DNA of 64,000 nt from Paenochrobactrum pullorum (GCF_041929845.1 NZ_JBHEEH010000002.1:186001-250000), one strand, 5' to 3'. Positions 28,151 to 37,653 are shown, counted from the first letter of the stretch. A program made the numbers and translations. The notes: generated by a model from the sequence alone, not told the origin.

Positions 28151-28729
28151 ATGATTCTTCAACTTTTTCGACGTAAATCGAAGGCTAATGAAGCCATTAA
28201 ACTGCATATTTATGAAAATATCGTGTTGGCAACACGTCAAAAATATTTTTATGCACAGTTTCAGGTGCCAGATACGCCGCTTGGTCGCTATGAAATGTTG
28301 TCGTTACATATGTTTTTGACCCTTCATCGCTTCAAATCAGATAATATCGAAAATAAAGCGCTTACCGCGCTGGGGCAGGACTTGGCTGATGAATTCTTTA
28401 AAGATATTGATCATTCATTGCGTGAATTCGGTATTGGTGACCAATCTGTGCCAAAACGCATGAAAAAATTGGCGAGGATGTTTTACGGTCGTGTCGGCTC
28501 TTATGGAGCCGCACTTGATTCTAATGATCGTGAAGCTTTAAGCATTGCCTTGGCACGCAATATACAGCCTGATCTTGAAAACTGGCCGCAAGCGGACGAC
28601 CTTTGTAGGTATGTGTTTGCGAGTCGTGATCATTTGTCAAAATTGCAGGATCAGGATATTGCAGCAGGCAATCTAACATTTTTGAATGCGGAAGATTTAA
28701 AATCGACCGTGCAAATTGAGACAGCATAA
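28151..28729 (+). CDS. Ubiquinol-cytochrome c chaperone family protein
   Basis: 192 residues of the CBP3-like family, which in mitochondria assists cytochrome b assembly into complex III. Recognised by the VPDTPLGRYEMLSLHMFLTL segment (about 40-60), the following LADEFFKDIDHSLREFG, and GSYGAALDSNDREALSIALA. It overlaps the next gene by one base (TAATG). This pairing with DUF177 is conserved in alphaproteobacteria. Confidence 0.88.
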   Translation: MILQLFRRKSKANEAIKLHIYENIVLATRQKYFYAQFQVPDTPLGRYEMLSLHMFLTLHRFKSDNIENKALTALGQDLADEFFKDIDHSLREFGIGDQSVPKRMKKLARMFYGRVGSYGAALDSNDREALSIALARNIQPDLENWPQADDLCRYVFASRDHLSKLQDQDIAAGNLTFLNAEDLKSTVQIETA

Positions 28730-29286
28730 TGCGAGAAGCAGTTTTGAGTTTTCCGGTTTCGGTGCAGCATGTGCCCCAGAAAGGCATTGAAGTGACACTG
28801 AAAAGCGACGACAATGAGCGTGCGGCTTTGGCTGAAGCCCACGGTCTGGATCGGGTTTTGGCCTTTTCTGCCGGTTTTACCATTACGCCCTGGAAAAAGA
28901 GCGGCATTAAAATTCGTGGTAAAATTCAGGCGCATATCGTGCAGGCTTGTGTCGCTACATTGGAGCCGATTGAGAATCAGATCGACGAAGATGTCGAAAT
29001 TGTGCTGGTGCCGGAGCATTCACGCCTTGCCCGAGTTCCGCTGGATGAAAGCGGTGAAATGCTGATTTCAGCCGATGGTCCCGATATTCCAGAAACTTTT
29101 TCGGGAGATAAAATTGATATAGGCGCAATTGCTGAAGAGTTTTTTGATCTGGCAATTGATCCTTATCCGCGCAAAAGCGATTTGGCTGATTCTGTTATTG
29201 TCAGTGTTGGCGAGGTCGAAGACGAGAGCGACAGTGACACTGTCTCACCATTTGCAAGTCTTGGGAATTGGCAGAAGAAGAACTGA
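28729..29286 (+). CDS. DUF177 family protein (YceD-like)
   Basis: 185 residues. The conserved core holds VQACVATLEPIENQIDEDVE (about 66-85) and the acidic segment PDIPETFSGDKIDIGAIAEE. In Escherichia coli YceD precedes rpmF-plsX-fabH and is linked to 23S rRNA or ribosome metabolism. Here it stands before plsX-fabH without rpmF, an arrangement I recall as usual for Rhizobiales. It is translationally coupled to the bc1 chaperone gene. Confidence 0.88.
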   Translation: MREAVLSFPVSVQHVPQKGIEVTLKSDDNERAALAEAHGLDRVLAFSAGFTITPWKKSGIKIRGKIQAHIVQACVATLEPIENQIDEDVEIVLVPEHSRLARVPLDESGEMLISADGPDIPETFSGDKIDIGAIAEEFFDLAIDPYPRKSDLADSVIVSVGEVEDESDSDTVSPFASLGNWQKKN

Positions 29287-29417
29287 ATTAAGCTATTTGC
29301 CAAATTTAAGTTGTATGGCGGTGTAAAAAAGCTATTTTCGCGTAAATCTTAAAGCGTGATCGCTGATTTTTTGTAAAAAGCTATACGAGCAACAGGGACC
29401 GCACAGGACATTCCAGA

Positions 29418-30488
29418 GTGATAAGAATTTCGATTGACGCCATGGGTGGCGATTTTGGCCCTGAAGTAGTCATACCCGGAGCGGCAACTGCGCTTGAGCG
29501 TCATCCGGATATCCGTTTTGTAATTTATGGGCTGGCAGAGCAGGTAGAACCGGTTCTGGCCAAATATCCTAAACTTCAGGCCGCATCCAAGTTTCGCGTC
29601 AGTGAAATGGCAGTGCGTATGGATGAAAAACCGGGGCAGGCTTTGCGCAATGGTCGGGGAAAATCGTCGATGTGGCAGGCACTTGAGGCCGTTAAAGACG
29701 GTGAAGCGGATGCTTGCGTCTCGGCCGGCAATACCGGTGCGCTGATGGCGATGTCCAAGTTTTGTCTGCGGATGATGCCGCAGATCGAGCGTCCGGCAAT
29801 TGCAGCAATCTGGCCGAATTTGCGCGGCGAGGGCATTGTGCTGGATGTGGGGGCAACTATTGGTGCCGATGCGCCGCAATTGGTCAATTATGCAGTGATG
29901 GGTGCCGGAATGGCGCGCGCACTTTTTGAAGTGAAGCGTCCGACGGTTGGCCTTCTCAATGTGGGCGTTGAGGATGTGAAAGGTCTTGATGAAATCAAGG
30001 AAGCCGGACAGATCCTGCGGGATACACCATTGGACGGCCTGGAATATTATGGCTTTGTTGAAGGCAATGATATCGGTAGCGGCACGGTTGATGTGGTGGT
30101 GACCGAAGGATTTACCGGCAATATCGCACTTAAAACAGCTGAAGGAACTGCTCGTCAGATTGCAACACTGCTGCGTCAATCAATGAGCCGGACATGGCTT
30201 GCCAAAATCGGTTATTTGTTTGCCAAAGGTGCTTTTGATCGCCTGCGCGAGAAAATGGATCCGAACAAGGTCAATGGCGGCGTGTTCTTGGGGCTCAATG
30301 GCGTCGTGATCAAAAGTCACGGTGGTGCGAATGCCGATGGTATCGCTGCTGCCATCGAAGTGGGCTATGATATGGTGCGTAATAAACTTTTAGAGAAAAT
30401 TACCGCAGATCTGTCGCATTTCCAGCATAGCGCTCCCGTCAATACAAAAGTGGAAGAGGCTGGCATGTCTGATGAAAATCAGGCGTGA
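29418..30488 (+). CDS. plsX: Phosphate acyltransferase PlsX
   Basis: 356 residues with a GTG start. It converts acyl-ACP to acyl-phosphate, the first committed step of phospholipid synthesis with PlsY. Family signatures are ISIDAMGGDFGPEVVIPGA at the N terminus, SAGNTGALMAMS (about 108-119) and VTEGFTGNIALKTAEG near residue 230. The C-terminal tail past residue 335 is longer and low in complexity. fabH follows after a 164-base gap. Confidence 0.96.
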   Translation: MIRISIDAMGGDFGPEVVIPGAATALERHPDIRFVIYGLAEQVEPVLAKYPKLQAASKFRVSEMAVRMDEKPGQALRNGRGKSSMWQALEAVKDGEADACVSAGNTGALMAMSKFCLRMMPQIERPAIAAIWPNLRGEGIVLDVGATIGADAPQLVNYAVMGAGMARALFEVKRPTVGLLNVGVEDVKGLDEIKEAGQILRDTPLDGLEYYGFVEGNDIGSGTVDVVVTEGFTGNIALKTAEGTARQIATLLRQSMSRTWLAKIGYLFAKGAFDRLREKMDPNKVNGGVFLGLNGVVIKSHGGANADGIAAAIEVGYDMVRNKLLEKITADLSHFQHSAPVNTKVEEAGMSDENQA

Positions 30489-30652
30489 CCGCCCGGATTT
30501 AATGTAAGAAACTTGGCGTTTTTCATAAATAATGCTAGCTGAGATCAGCTGAGTTAATTTCGTGAAAAAAGCATACAGGCTATAGAGCCTATGACTTAAT
30601 GATAAGCGCTCCCCCATCAGGGATGTCGATGTCTTGGAAAATGGAAAAAGCG

Positions 30653-31624
30653 ATGATCAGATCTGTCGTTAAGGGTATCGGAACCGCACTGCCGGAGCGT
30701 ATCGTTAAGAATTCTGACTTGGAAAATATGGTTGAAACGTCGGATGAGTGGATTGTGCAGCGCACAGGTATTCGTCAGCGTCATATTGCCAATGAAAATG
30801 AAACAACGGTTTCGCTTGGTGCGGCTGCAGCACGTGCTGCATTGGAAAATGCCGGCCTGACACCTGATGATATTGATCTGATTGTTGTTGCGACTTCCAC
30901 ACCTAATAATACATTTCCGGCCAGCGCTGTTGAAATTCAAAAAGAACTCGGTATGACACATGGCTTTGCATTTGACATGCAGGCTGTTTGCTCCGGTTTC
31001 ATTTATGCGATCAGCACCGCTGATCTTTATATCCGCGGCGGTATGGCTAACCGCGTTCTGGTGATTGGTGCTGAAACCTTCTCACGTATTCTCGATTGGA
31101 ATGACCGCAGCACTTGCGTTCTTTTCGGCGATGGTGCCGGTGCGGTTGTGCTTGAAGCCGGCGAAGGTAAGGGTTTGACCTCGGATCGCGGTATTCTGTC
31201 GTCCAATTTGCGCTCCGATGGTTCGCACAAGCACAAGCTTTTTGTGGATGGTGGCCCTTCAACCACACAGACCGTTGGTCATTTGCGCATGGAAGGCCGT
31301 GAAGTTTTCAAACATGCAGTTGGTATGATCACCGATGTGATTGAAGCTTCATTTGAAGAAACCGGTCTGACTGCTAATGATATCGACTGGTTTGTGCCGC
31401 ATCAGGCTAATAAACGCATTATTGATGCTTCGGCCAAAAAGCTGAACATAGCTGATGAGAAAGTTGTGATCACCGTTGATCAACACGGCAATACTTCTGC
31501 GGCGTCAGTGCCATTGGCATTGGCAACTGCAGTAAAAGATGGCCGTATCAAACAAGGTGATCTGATCCTTTTGGAAGCCATGGGCGGTGGTTTTACTTGG
31601 GGCGCGGTGTTGTTGCGCTGGTAA
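30653..31624 (+). CDS. fabH: Beta-ketoacyl-ACP synthase III
   Basis: 323 residues from the chosen start. It begins fatty-acid synthesis by condensing acetyl-CoA with malonyl-ACP. The catalytic triad is Cys in DMQAVCSGF, His in VPHQANKRI and Asn in GNTSAASVP. The N terminus MIRSVVKGIGTALPE is the canonical start, 18 codons inside the longest open frame, with GGAAAAAG just upstream. It lies with plsX and ihfA in the order typical of alphaproteobacteria. Confidence 0.97.
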   Translation: MIRSVVKGIGTALPERIVKNSDLENMVETSDEWIVQRTGIRQRHIANENETTVSLGAAAARAALENAGLTPDDIDLIVVATSTPNNTFPASAVEIQKELGMTHGFAFDMQAVCSGFIYAISTADLYIRGGMANRVLVIGAETFSRILDWNDRSTCVLFGDGAGAVVLEAGEGKGLTSDRGILSSNLRSDGSHKHKLFVDGGPSTTQTVGHLRMEGREVFKHAVGMITDVIEASFEETGLTANDIDWFVPHQANKRIIDASAKKLNIADEKVVITVDQHGNTSAASVPLALATAVKDGRIKQGDLILLEAMGGGFTWGAVLLRW

Positions 31625-31742
31625 AGTTACGGTTTAATTTCTGTCGCGTGAAAATGGCTGCTTGACCAAAACCATTTTATTTGTGTAACCTGCTGGCAGT
31701 TAAGGATAATATTAGTCCAACGCTAACCAGGTAGGTTCCGTC

Positions 31743-32072
31743 ATGGGGGGTAAGACAGTCACACGCGCAGATCTGGCAGAGGCTGTTTACCGTAAGGTAG
31801 GTCTTTCGCGCACAGAGTCAGCAGCACTTGTCGAAATGATTCTCGATGAAGTGTGTGATGCAATTGTGAATGGAGAAACCGTCAAACTTTCATCTTTTGC
31901 CACTTTTCAGGTGCGCGAGAAGAATGAACGTATTGGCCGCAATCCGAAAACCGGCGAAGAAGTTCCCATTTTGCCGCGCAGGGTTATGACATTCAAGGCT
32001 TCCAACGTCTTGAAGCAGCGTATTCTTGAAGAGCACCAAAAGCGAAACAAGCAGGCTGCAAGCGCGAAATAA
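31743..32072 (+). CDS. ihfA: Integration host factor subunit alpha
   Basis: 109 residues, an HU/IHF-family DNA-bending protein. The signature GRNPKTGEEVPILPRRVMTF (about 67-86) contains the minor-groove-intercalating Pro in the beta-arm. The N terminus TVTRADLAEAVYRKVGLSRT is the alpha-subunit pattern. It works as a heterodimer with IhfB in nucleoid structure and sigma-54 promoter activation, including NtrC targets. Confidence 0.95.
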   Translation: MGGKTVTRADLAEAVYRKVGLSRTESAALVEMILDEVCDAIVNGETVKLSSFATFQVREKNERIGRNPKTGEEVPILPRRVMTFKASNVLKQRILEEHQKRNKQAASAK

Positions 32073-32298
32073 TTAGCTGCAATCCATATTGCCCATTAAC
32101 AGCGTGCTTAAATGCTTGCCTGTAAATAGTTGATATTGCATGTTCATTATATAAATGATTCGTATGGTTTTTAGCGGTTGATGTGACATTTCGTTTCATC
32201 ATTGGCTGGCCATCATGTATAATGAAAATTCTGAAGCTTTGTGATTTGTTGCAAATATAAGGCTGATGAAGAGACTGTAATATCAGAAGGGGCAGTAT

Positions 32299-32835
32299 AT
32301 GGATAAAGGTCCAGATGCTTTCAGGACAATCAGTGAAGTTGCTGATGATCTTGATTTGCCGCAGCATGTTTTGCGCTTTTGGGAAACGCGGTTTACACAG
32401 ATCAAGCCTTTAAAACGCGGTGGCGGTCGTCGTTATTACCGCCCGCTCGACGTTGAATTGCTCAAAGGCATCCGTCATCTGCTTTATGATCAGGGCTATA
32501 CGATTAAAGGCGTTCAGAAGCTTTTACGTGAAAATAATGTGCAGTTTATCATTGCACTCGGCAATGGTGATGTCGCTGCTATTGACGCGATTACCAAGCA
32601 AAAGCAATTAGATGCGAGCCGTCATGCCGAAGTGGACGGATTTGACGAATCATCGCTTCCATCCGGCATTAAAGCGCCGGCTGCACCGCGTAAATTATTT
32701 GGGTTGCTGAAGGGGGAGGAATCGGGGCCGGTGGGCGCTGATGATCGTCGTGCATCCAAAGATAATCGCAGCCTGTTACAGGAAGCCTTGTTTGATTTGC
32801 TGGAATGCAAACGTTTGCTTGATCAGGTGCGTTAA
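32299..32835 (+). CDS. MerR-family transcriptional regulator
   Basis: 178 residues. An N-terminal winged helix-turn-helix (FRTISEVADDLDLPQHVLRF, then WETRFTQIKPLKRGGGRRYY) is followed by the second wing and a coiled stretch. The C-terminal effector part is variable with no metal-binding cysteines, so the inducer is unknown. I recall this gene as conserved directly downstream of ihfA in Rhizobiales. The 8-base inverted repeat ATCAGGTG/CACCTGAT (32822-32849) spans its stop codon. Confidence 0.88.
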   Translation: MDKGPDAFRTISEVADDLDLPQHVLRFWETRFTQIKPLKRGGGRRYYRPLDVELLKGIRHLLYDQGYTIKGVQKLLRENNVQFIIALGNGDVAAIDAITKQKQLDASRHAEVDGFDESSLPSGIKAPAAPRKLFGLLKGEESGPVGADDRRASKDNRSLLQEALFDLLECKRLLDQVR

Positions 32836-33025
32836 ACAGATCACCTGATAAATCGGTGCCGGTGCTAGGTTAGCTATTGCGCCACAAAAAATGGCAGAGC
32901 ACGCTGCTTGGTTAAGGTTAAGCATGGCTATCTTAAACTGGTAAGACGTGTATTTAAAGTTCTGAAACGGCCTTAAGCTTTGTTTGAAAGAACAGCTTGA
33001 GGCTATTTTTTTAAAGGTGATGAGC

Positions 33026-33250
33026 ATGAGTGATGACGTTATTGTAAGAGATAGCAATGGTACGCAGATTTTGGAAGGTGATTCTGTTACCTTGATTAAA
33101 GATTTGAAAGTTAAAGGTACGTCTGAAACCATCAAGCGCGGTACATTGGTTAAAAATGTACGCCTGAACGGTAATCCGGGTGAAGTCGAATGCAATACCA
33201 AGCAGGTTAAAGGTTTGGTGCTGAAAACCGAGTTTTTGAAGAAAGCTTAA
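33026..33250 (+). CDS. Short PhnA/YjdM-like protein lacking the zinc ribbon
   Basis: 74 residues matching the C-terminal domain of PhnA/YjdM: VRDSNGTQILEGDSVTLIKD, then LKVKGTSETIKRGTLVKNVR, ending LVLKTEFLKKA. The roughly 30-residue N-terminal zinc ribbon of Escherichia coli YjdM is absent. The upstream DNA codes for nothing similar, so this looks like a natural single-domain form rather than a truncation. Despite the name, YjdM is not needed for phosphonate use, so the role is unknown. In-frame starts at 32984 and 33020 exist; AAAGG eight bases before 33026 decides. Confidence 0.85.
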   Translation: MSDDVIVRDSNGTQILEGDSVTLIKDLKVKGTSETIKRGTLVKNVRLNGNPGEVECNTKQVKGLVLKTEFLKKA

Positions 33251-33272
33251 GCTTTTAAAAAACTATTTAAAT

Positions 33273-33309
33273 AAAAAGAGCATTTGCGGTTTTCGCAAAT
33301 GCTCTTTTT
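33273..33309. terminator. Bidirectional terminator between the PhnA-like gene and lipB
   Basis: AAAAAGAGCATTTGCG (33273-33288) is fully complementary to CGCAAATGCTCTTTTT (33294-33309), a 16-base stem with a five-base loop usable in both directions. Confidence 0.92.
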
Positions 33310-33340
33310 GTTATTTTACTGTCGAGTGGTTTTGAATTTT

Positions 33341-34057
33341 TCAGCTTTCACCAAAAATGGTGCGAAATGTTTTGGCCAAGGCTAAATCAAGATCATCCAT
33401 CGTCACAGGAAGGCCAAGATCAACCAAACTGGTGACACCGTGCTCAGTAACGCCGCACGGGACAATGCCGTTGAAATTTTCCAATTCCGGCTCCACATTC
33501 AAAGCAATACCGTGAAAACTGACCCAACGGCGCAGGCGTATGCCGATGGCGGCAATTTTATCTTCCGACATGGCGCCATTGGCAAGGCGCGGCTTTTCAG
33601 GACGTGTGACCCAAACGCCGACGCGATCTTCGCGGCGCTCACCTTTGATATTGAACTCGGCTAATGTCTGAATGATCCATTCTTCGAGTGCCGCTACAAA
33701 GGCGCGCACATCTTCACGACGGCGTTTTAAATCCAGCATCACATAGACCACCCTCTGGCCGGGGCCATGATAGGTATATTCACCGCCGCGTCCGGTTTCA
33801 TATACCGGAAAACGATCTGGGGTCAAAAGATCGGCTGCATTGGCACTGGTGCCGCTTGTGTAAAGTGGCGGGTGTTCTATCAACCAGACTAATTCAGGTG
33901 CGCTATTATCACGGATGTTTTTCACCCGTTCTTCCATGAATTTAAGCGCATATTCGTAATCTGTCAGTCCCTCTGTGACAAGCCATTCAACCGGACGGAT
34001 ATCGTCATTGGTGGCATGGAAATATGTATTAATATAGTCGCGGGAAAAATCAGACAT
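33341..34057 (-). CDS. lipB: Octanoyl-ACP:protein octanoyltransferase
   Basis: 238 residues. It transfers octanoyl groups from ACP to lipoyl domains, the first step of lipoate synthesis. The substrate-binding signature is RGGEYTYHGPGQRVVYVM (about 91-108). The catalytic Cys lies in NGIVPCGVTEHGVTSL (about 204-219), and the catalytic Lys is in EDKIAAIGIRLRRWVSFHG. It follows purL on the same strand behind a terminator, so it is probably expressed separately. lipA is not in view. Confidence 0.95.
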   Translation of the reverse strand: MSDFSRDYINTYFHATNDDIRPVEWLVTEGLTDYEYALKFMEERVKNIRDNSAPELVWLIEHPPLYTSGTSANAADLLTPDRFPVYETGRGGEYTYHGPGQRVVYVMLDLKRRREDVRAFVAALEEWIIQTLAEFNIKGERREDRVGVWVTRPEKPRLANGAMSEDKIAAIGIRLRRWVSFHGIALNVEPELENFNGIVPCGVTEHGVTSLVDLGLPVTMDDLDLALAKTFRTIFGES

Positions 34058-34170
34058 AAAAAGCTCGGTTATGAATGCGGGGTATTGAACTTTATATATG
34101 GGCGTTCAAGCCGATTGATGCCAGACGGCAATTTGCCTCTGTTGGTGCAAATTGTGGCTGGCTCTTAAAA

Positions 34171-34199
34171 GATAAAGGCTGCGATTTGAAGCGCAGCCT
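34171..34199 (-). terminator. Terminator after purL
   Basis: On the minus strand AGGCTGCG and CGCAGCCT (arms at 34192-34199 and 34176-34183) form an eight-base stem followed by TTATCTTTT. Confidence 0.7.
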
Positions 34200-34223
34200 C
34201 TTGTTTTCCTAATCAAATATTCT

Positions 34224-36458
34224 TTATTCGGCAGCTTCAATGCCGTTCATGTAGTTCGGGAACCAACCTTCATAGGCTGATTTCAGAGCATCGACAGAGG
34301 TTTTGCAAGCGTCCCCGAAGTTGAGCTCATCGCCACCGACAATACCGAGGATACGGAACGGAATGCCGGAACCTTCTGCATTGAGTGCCAAAAGATTGGC
34401 AGTTTCAGCAGACGTTGAAACAACATAACGCGCCTGATCTTCACCAAACATCAGTGCATGGCGTGCGCCTTCACCGATATCAAGCGTAGCACCTTTACCG
34501 GATTTGATTGCCATTTCAGCAACTGCCAGCGCCAGACCACCATCGGACAGATCGTGACAAGCGGTAACCTGACCGTTGCGGATGGCGGAGCGGACGAAAT
34601 CACCGTTACGCTTTTCAATGCTCAAATCAACGGATGGAGGCGGGCCATCGGCACGGTCAAACAGATCGCGCAGGTAAATCGACTGGCCAAGATGGGTACC
34701 ATCGCCACCGAGCAGGATCAGCACATCGCCATCCTGCATGCCGCCGATTTTAGCCATCTGCTTCCAATCAGGAATGAGGCCGACACCGGCAATGGTTGGC
34801 GTTGGTAAAATCGCCTGACCATTGGTTTCGTTATAAAGCGATACGTTACCCGAAACGATCGGGAAGGCGAGGCTACGGCATGCTTCGCCAATGCCTTCAA
34901 TGGCTTTAACCAGCTGACCCATCACTTCAGGCTTTTCAGGATTGCCGAAATTGAGGTTGTCGGTGGAGGCCAAAGGCTCTGCGCCAACAGCGGTCAGGTT
35001 GCGCCAGCATTCTGCAACAGCCTGTTTACCGCCTTCAAACGGATCAGCTTCGCAATAGCGCGGCGTTACGTCTGACGAGAACGCGAGCGCCTTGGTTTCA
35101 TGGCCGTCAATGCGGATAACACCGGCATCACCACCAGGGATTTGCAAAGAATTACCCTGAATGATGGTGTCGAATTGTTCGTAAACCCAGCGACGTGAAG
35201 ACTGATCGGCAGAACCTACCAGTTTTAAAAGAGCGTCGGCATAATCTTCAACTTCCGGCACAGCGCTGGCTGCAAGCGGAGCATGGCGGCCTGGCTCTTT
35301 CCAAGGGCGATCATATTCAGGTGCTTCATCGCCGAGTTCTTTAATCGGCAGATTGGCAACTTCAACGCCCTGATGGATCACGCGGAAGCGCAGATCATCA
35401 GTGGTTTTACCAACAATAGCGAAATCCAGACCCCACTTGACGAAAATTGCTTCTGCTTCTTCTGCCTTTTCAGGTTTTAGAACCATCAGCATGCGTTCCT
35501 GACTTTCAGAAAGCATCATTTCGTAAGCGGTCATGTTTTCTTCGCGCACTGGCACATGATCAAGGATCAGTTCAATGCCGAGGTCGCCTTTGGCACCCAT
35601 TTCAACAGCCGAACAGGTAAGGCCTGCTGCACCCATATCCTGAATAGCGATAACCGCACCGGATGCCATCAGCTCAAGGCAAGCTTCGAGCAGGCATTTT
35701 TCAGTAAACGGATCACCAACCTGAACGGTTGGGCGCTTTTCTTCGATGGTTTCATCGAATTCAGCTGATGCCATTGTCGCGCCGCCAACACCGTCACGAC
35801 CGGTTTTTGCACCCAAATAAACAACCGGCAGGCCAACGCCTTCAGCCTTTGAGTAGAAGATTGCGTCGGTTTTAGCTAAGCCCGCAGCAAAAGCATTGAC
35901 GAGGATATTGTCGTTGTAACGCTTGTCGAAATTAACCTCACCGCCAACAGTCGGCACGCCGAATGCGTTGCCGTAACCACCAATACCGGAAACAACGCCA
36001 GAGACGAGATGGCGGGTTTTTGGATGGGTTGGCTCACCAAAGCGCAGCGCATTCATGGCAGCAACGGGACGTGCACCCATGGTGAAGACGTCACGCAGAA
36101 TACCGCCAACACCGGTCGCCGCACCCTGATAAGGCTCGATATAGGAAGGGTGGTTGTGGCTTTCCATCTTGAAGACGATGCAGTCGCCATCGCCGATATC
36201 AACAACACCGGCGTTTTCGCCAGGGCCTTGAATAACGCGCGGGCCAGTTGTCGGCAGCGTGCGCAGCCATTTCTTAGATGATTTATAAGAGCAGTGCTCA
36301 TTCCACATGGCAGAGAAAATACCAAGCTCTGTATAGCTTGGCTCGCGACCAATAAGACCGAGGATGCGCTGATATTCATCCGGCTTCAGGCCGTGCGCTT
36401 CGATCAGTTCTGGCGTGATTGCCTGATTGTTTGTGATATTGGATGAGGAATTGGTCAT
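34224..36458 (-). CDS. purL: Phosphoribosylformylglycinamidine synthase subunit PurL (short type)
   Basis: 744 residues. It is the ATP-dependent subunit of the fourth purine step and needs PurS and PurQ, both encoded upstream in this window. This length distinguishes it from the single-chain enzyme of about 1300 residues. Visible signatures are MWNEHCSYKSSKKWLRTLPT near the N terminus, VFKMESHNHPSYIEPYQGAA and the C-terminal CHDLSDGGLALAVAEMA. It is separated from purQ by a lipoprotein and a GST gene, both on the same strand. Confidence 0.97.
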   Translation of the reverse strand: MTNSSSNITNNQAITPELIEAHGLKPDEYQRILGLIGREPSYTELGIFSAMWNEHCSYKSSKKWLRTLPTTGPRVIQGPGENAGVVDIGDGDCIVFKMESHNHPSYIEPYQGAATGVGGILRDVFTMGARPVAAMNALRFGEPTHPKTRHLVSGVVSGIGGYGNAFGVPTVGGEVNFDKRYNDNILVNAFAAGLAKTDAIFYSKAEGVGLPVVYLGAKTGRDGVGGATMASAEFDETIEEKRPTVQVGDPFTEKCLLEACLELMASGAVIAIQDMGAAGLTCSAVEMGAKGDLGIELILDHVPVREENMTAYEMMLSESQERMLMVLKPEKAEEAEAIFVKWGLDFAIVGKTTDDLRFRVIHQGVEVANLPIKELGDEAPEYDRPWKEPGRHAPLAASAVPEVEDYADALLKLVGSADQSSRRWVYEQFDTIIQGNSLQIPGGDAGVIRIDGHETKALAFSSDVTPRYCEADPFEGGKQAVAECWRNLTAVGAEPLASTDNLNFGNPEKPEVMGQLVKAIEGIGEACRSLAFPIVSGNVSLYNETNGQAILPTPTIAGVGLIPDWKQMAKIGGMQDGDVLILLGGDGTHLGQSIYLRDLFDRADGPPPSVDLSIEKRNGDFVRSAIRNGQVTACHDLSDGGLALAVAEMAIKSGKGATLDIGEGARHALMFGEDQARYVVSTSAETANLLALNAEGSGIPFRILGIVGGDELNFGDACKTSVDALKSAYEGWFPNYMNGIEAAE

Positions 36459-36568
36459 GGAAACAGAAAACCCACCGAAAATCTAGTGTTTCAAGCGGCT
36501 TCTTTACCGCAAGATGAGGAGGAGTGCGAGTATAAAAAGCCTGAAGTTCAGGCTTTATCGCGGTTTAT

Positions 36569-36979
36569 TCAGGAACATTGTTTTTGCCCTTCAGCCCAAA
36601 GCTTTACATCATGGGCAATTTTTGAACCGACAGGTTGCCCCATCATTGGCCCGAAAACTTCAATTTTGGCCGGATTGCCTTCCGCTTGCACAACGAGCAA
36701 TGGGCGGGCAGTCGGATTTTTAACCGGCACTAATAAAAAACGTGGTCTTCCGGAGAAAGAATTAAGCTCTGCGGCCATCTTATAGGCGCGGAAATCTTTA
36801 TCTTTTGACTTGAACCAGCAAGCTGTTGCGGACTGACTCATCATCTCCATTGTCGGCAAAGCTGGCTTGGACGAGTTAAGCATCAAAGGACCCGGTCCAG
36901 CCTGACGGGCTGACTGACATGATGATAAGAACAATAAAGCTGACAGACCCAAGGTTGTCGCGAGATTAAACTTTAACAA
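36569..36979 (-). CDS. Small lipoprotein of unknown function
   Basis: 136 residues. The signal peptide ends in lipobox LSSC (Cys21), so the mature protein is lipid-anchored. The mature part has two further cysteines (ATACWFK and the terminal KQCS) that could form a disulphide in the periplasm. No family was recognised. It lies between a GST gene and purL on the same strand, 27 bases after the GST stop, which suggests co-transcription with the purine block without implying a purine role. Confidence 0.65.
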   Translation of the reverse strand: MLKFNLATTLGLSALLFLSSCQSARQAGPGPLMLNSSKPALPTMEMMSQSATACWFKSKDKDFRAYKMAAELNSFSGRPRFLLVPVKNPTARPLLVVQAEGNPAKIEVFGPMMGQPVGSKIAHDVKLWAEGQKQCS

Positions 36980-37005
36980 GTGCGCGCTCCGCCAGCTTAT
37001 AAATT

Positions 37006-37653
37006 CTAGGCCAGTTGTGGTTTGAAGGCGACCAGACCATCCTGCATTTCGTTCCAGACGGTTGCGAGTGCATCATCTTGACGGGCATTGGCAGCATAGG
37101 CTTCAAACTTTGGATAATCATTAAAAAGCGTTGGGTAATTGCTGAGCTTTTTGATTGGTTCCAAGAAGAAACGGATCGGCAACAACCAGCAATCCGCAAG
37201 GGTTGCATGATCGCCCAAAGCATAGGCTTCACCGGTTAAACGCTCTTCAATAATGGCAAGGCCACGTTTGATGATCGCGATTTGCTCATCGATTTTTTGC
37301 TGATGATCGGCAGCATCGGCAGGCAATTTGAAAATGGTAAGTGCAGGTACAAACACTTCCAACTCGGCCATGCGCGCCAATAAGCGGACCAGTGCACGAT
37401 CTTTGGGATCTTGTGGCAGCAGTGGTATTTCAGGGAATTTTTCTTCCAGATATTCGGCAATAATAATGGCTTCAAAAAGCGAAGTGCCGGAACCTGTGAC
37501 GAACACTGGTACACGCTGTACCGGCGTAATATCAGCAATCTGCTCTTGAAACGGGTAAGGCAGATCAATCAGTTTGAGCGGAACATTTTTCAGATAAGCA
37601 GCCGCGCGCACTGCCGCCGCATAAGGAGAAAGAGGCCGGGAATAAAGTTTCAT
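37006..37653 (-). CDS. Glutathione S-transferase family protein
   Basis: 215 residues with the two GST domains. The thioredoxin-like N domain begins MKLYSRPLSPYAAAVRAAAY and contains the cis-Pro motif QRVPVF and the glutathione-contact LFEAIIIAEYLEEKFP. An all-helical C domain follows, with the N-capping segment YALGDHATLADCWLLP. The substrate is unknown. The open frame begins with a TTG three codons upstream, but GGAG ten bases before the ATG at 37653 supports that start. It stands in the middle of the purine cluster. Confidence 0.87.
   Translation of the reverse strand: MKLYSRPLSPYAAAVRAAAYLKNVPLKLIDLPYPFQEQIADITPVQRVPVFVTGSGTSLFEAIIIAEYLEEKFPEIPLLPQDPKDRALVRLLARMAELEVFVPALTIFKLPADAADHQQKIDEQIAIIKRGLAIIEERLTGEAYALGDHATLADCWLLPIRFFLEPIKKLSNYPTLFNDYPKFEAYAANARQDDALATVWNEMQDGLVAFKPQLA

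Noticed and set aside
32836..33019. Possible tRNA gene after the merR gene
   Set aside because: Some relatives carry a tRNA near this position, but no cloverleaf, TTCGA loop or CCA end could be found here.
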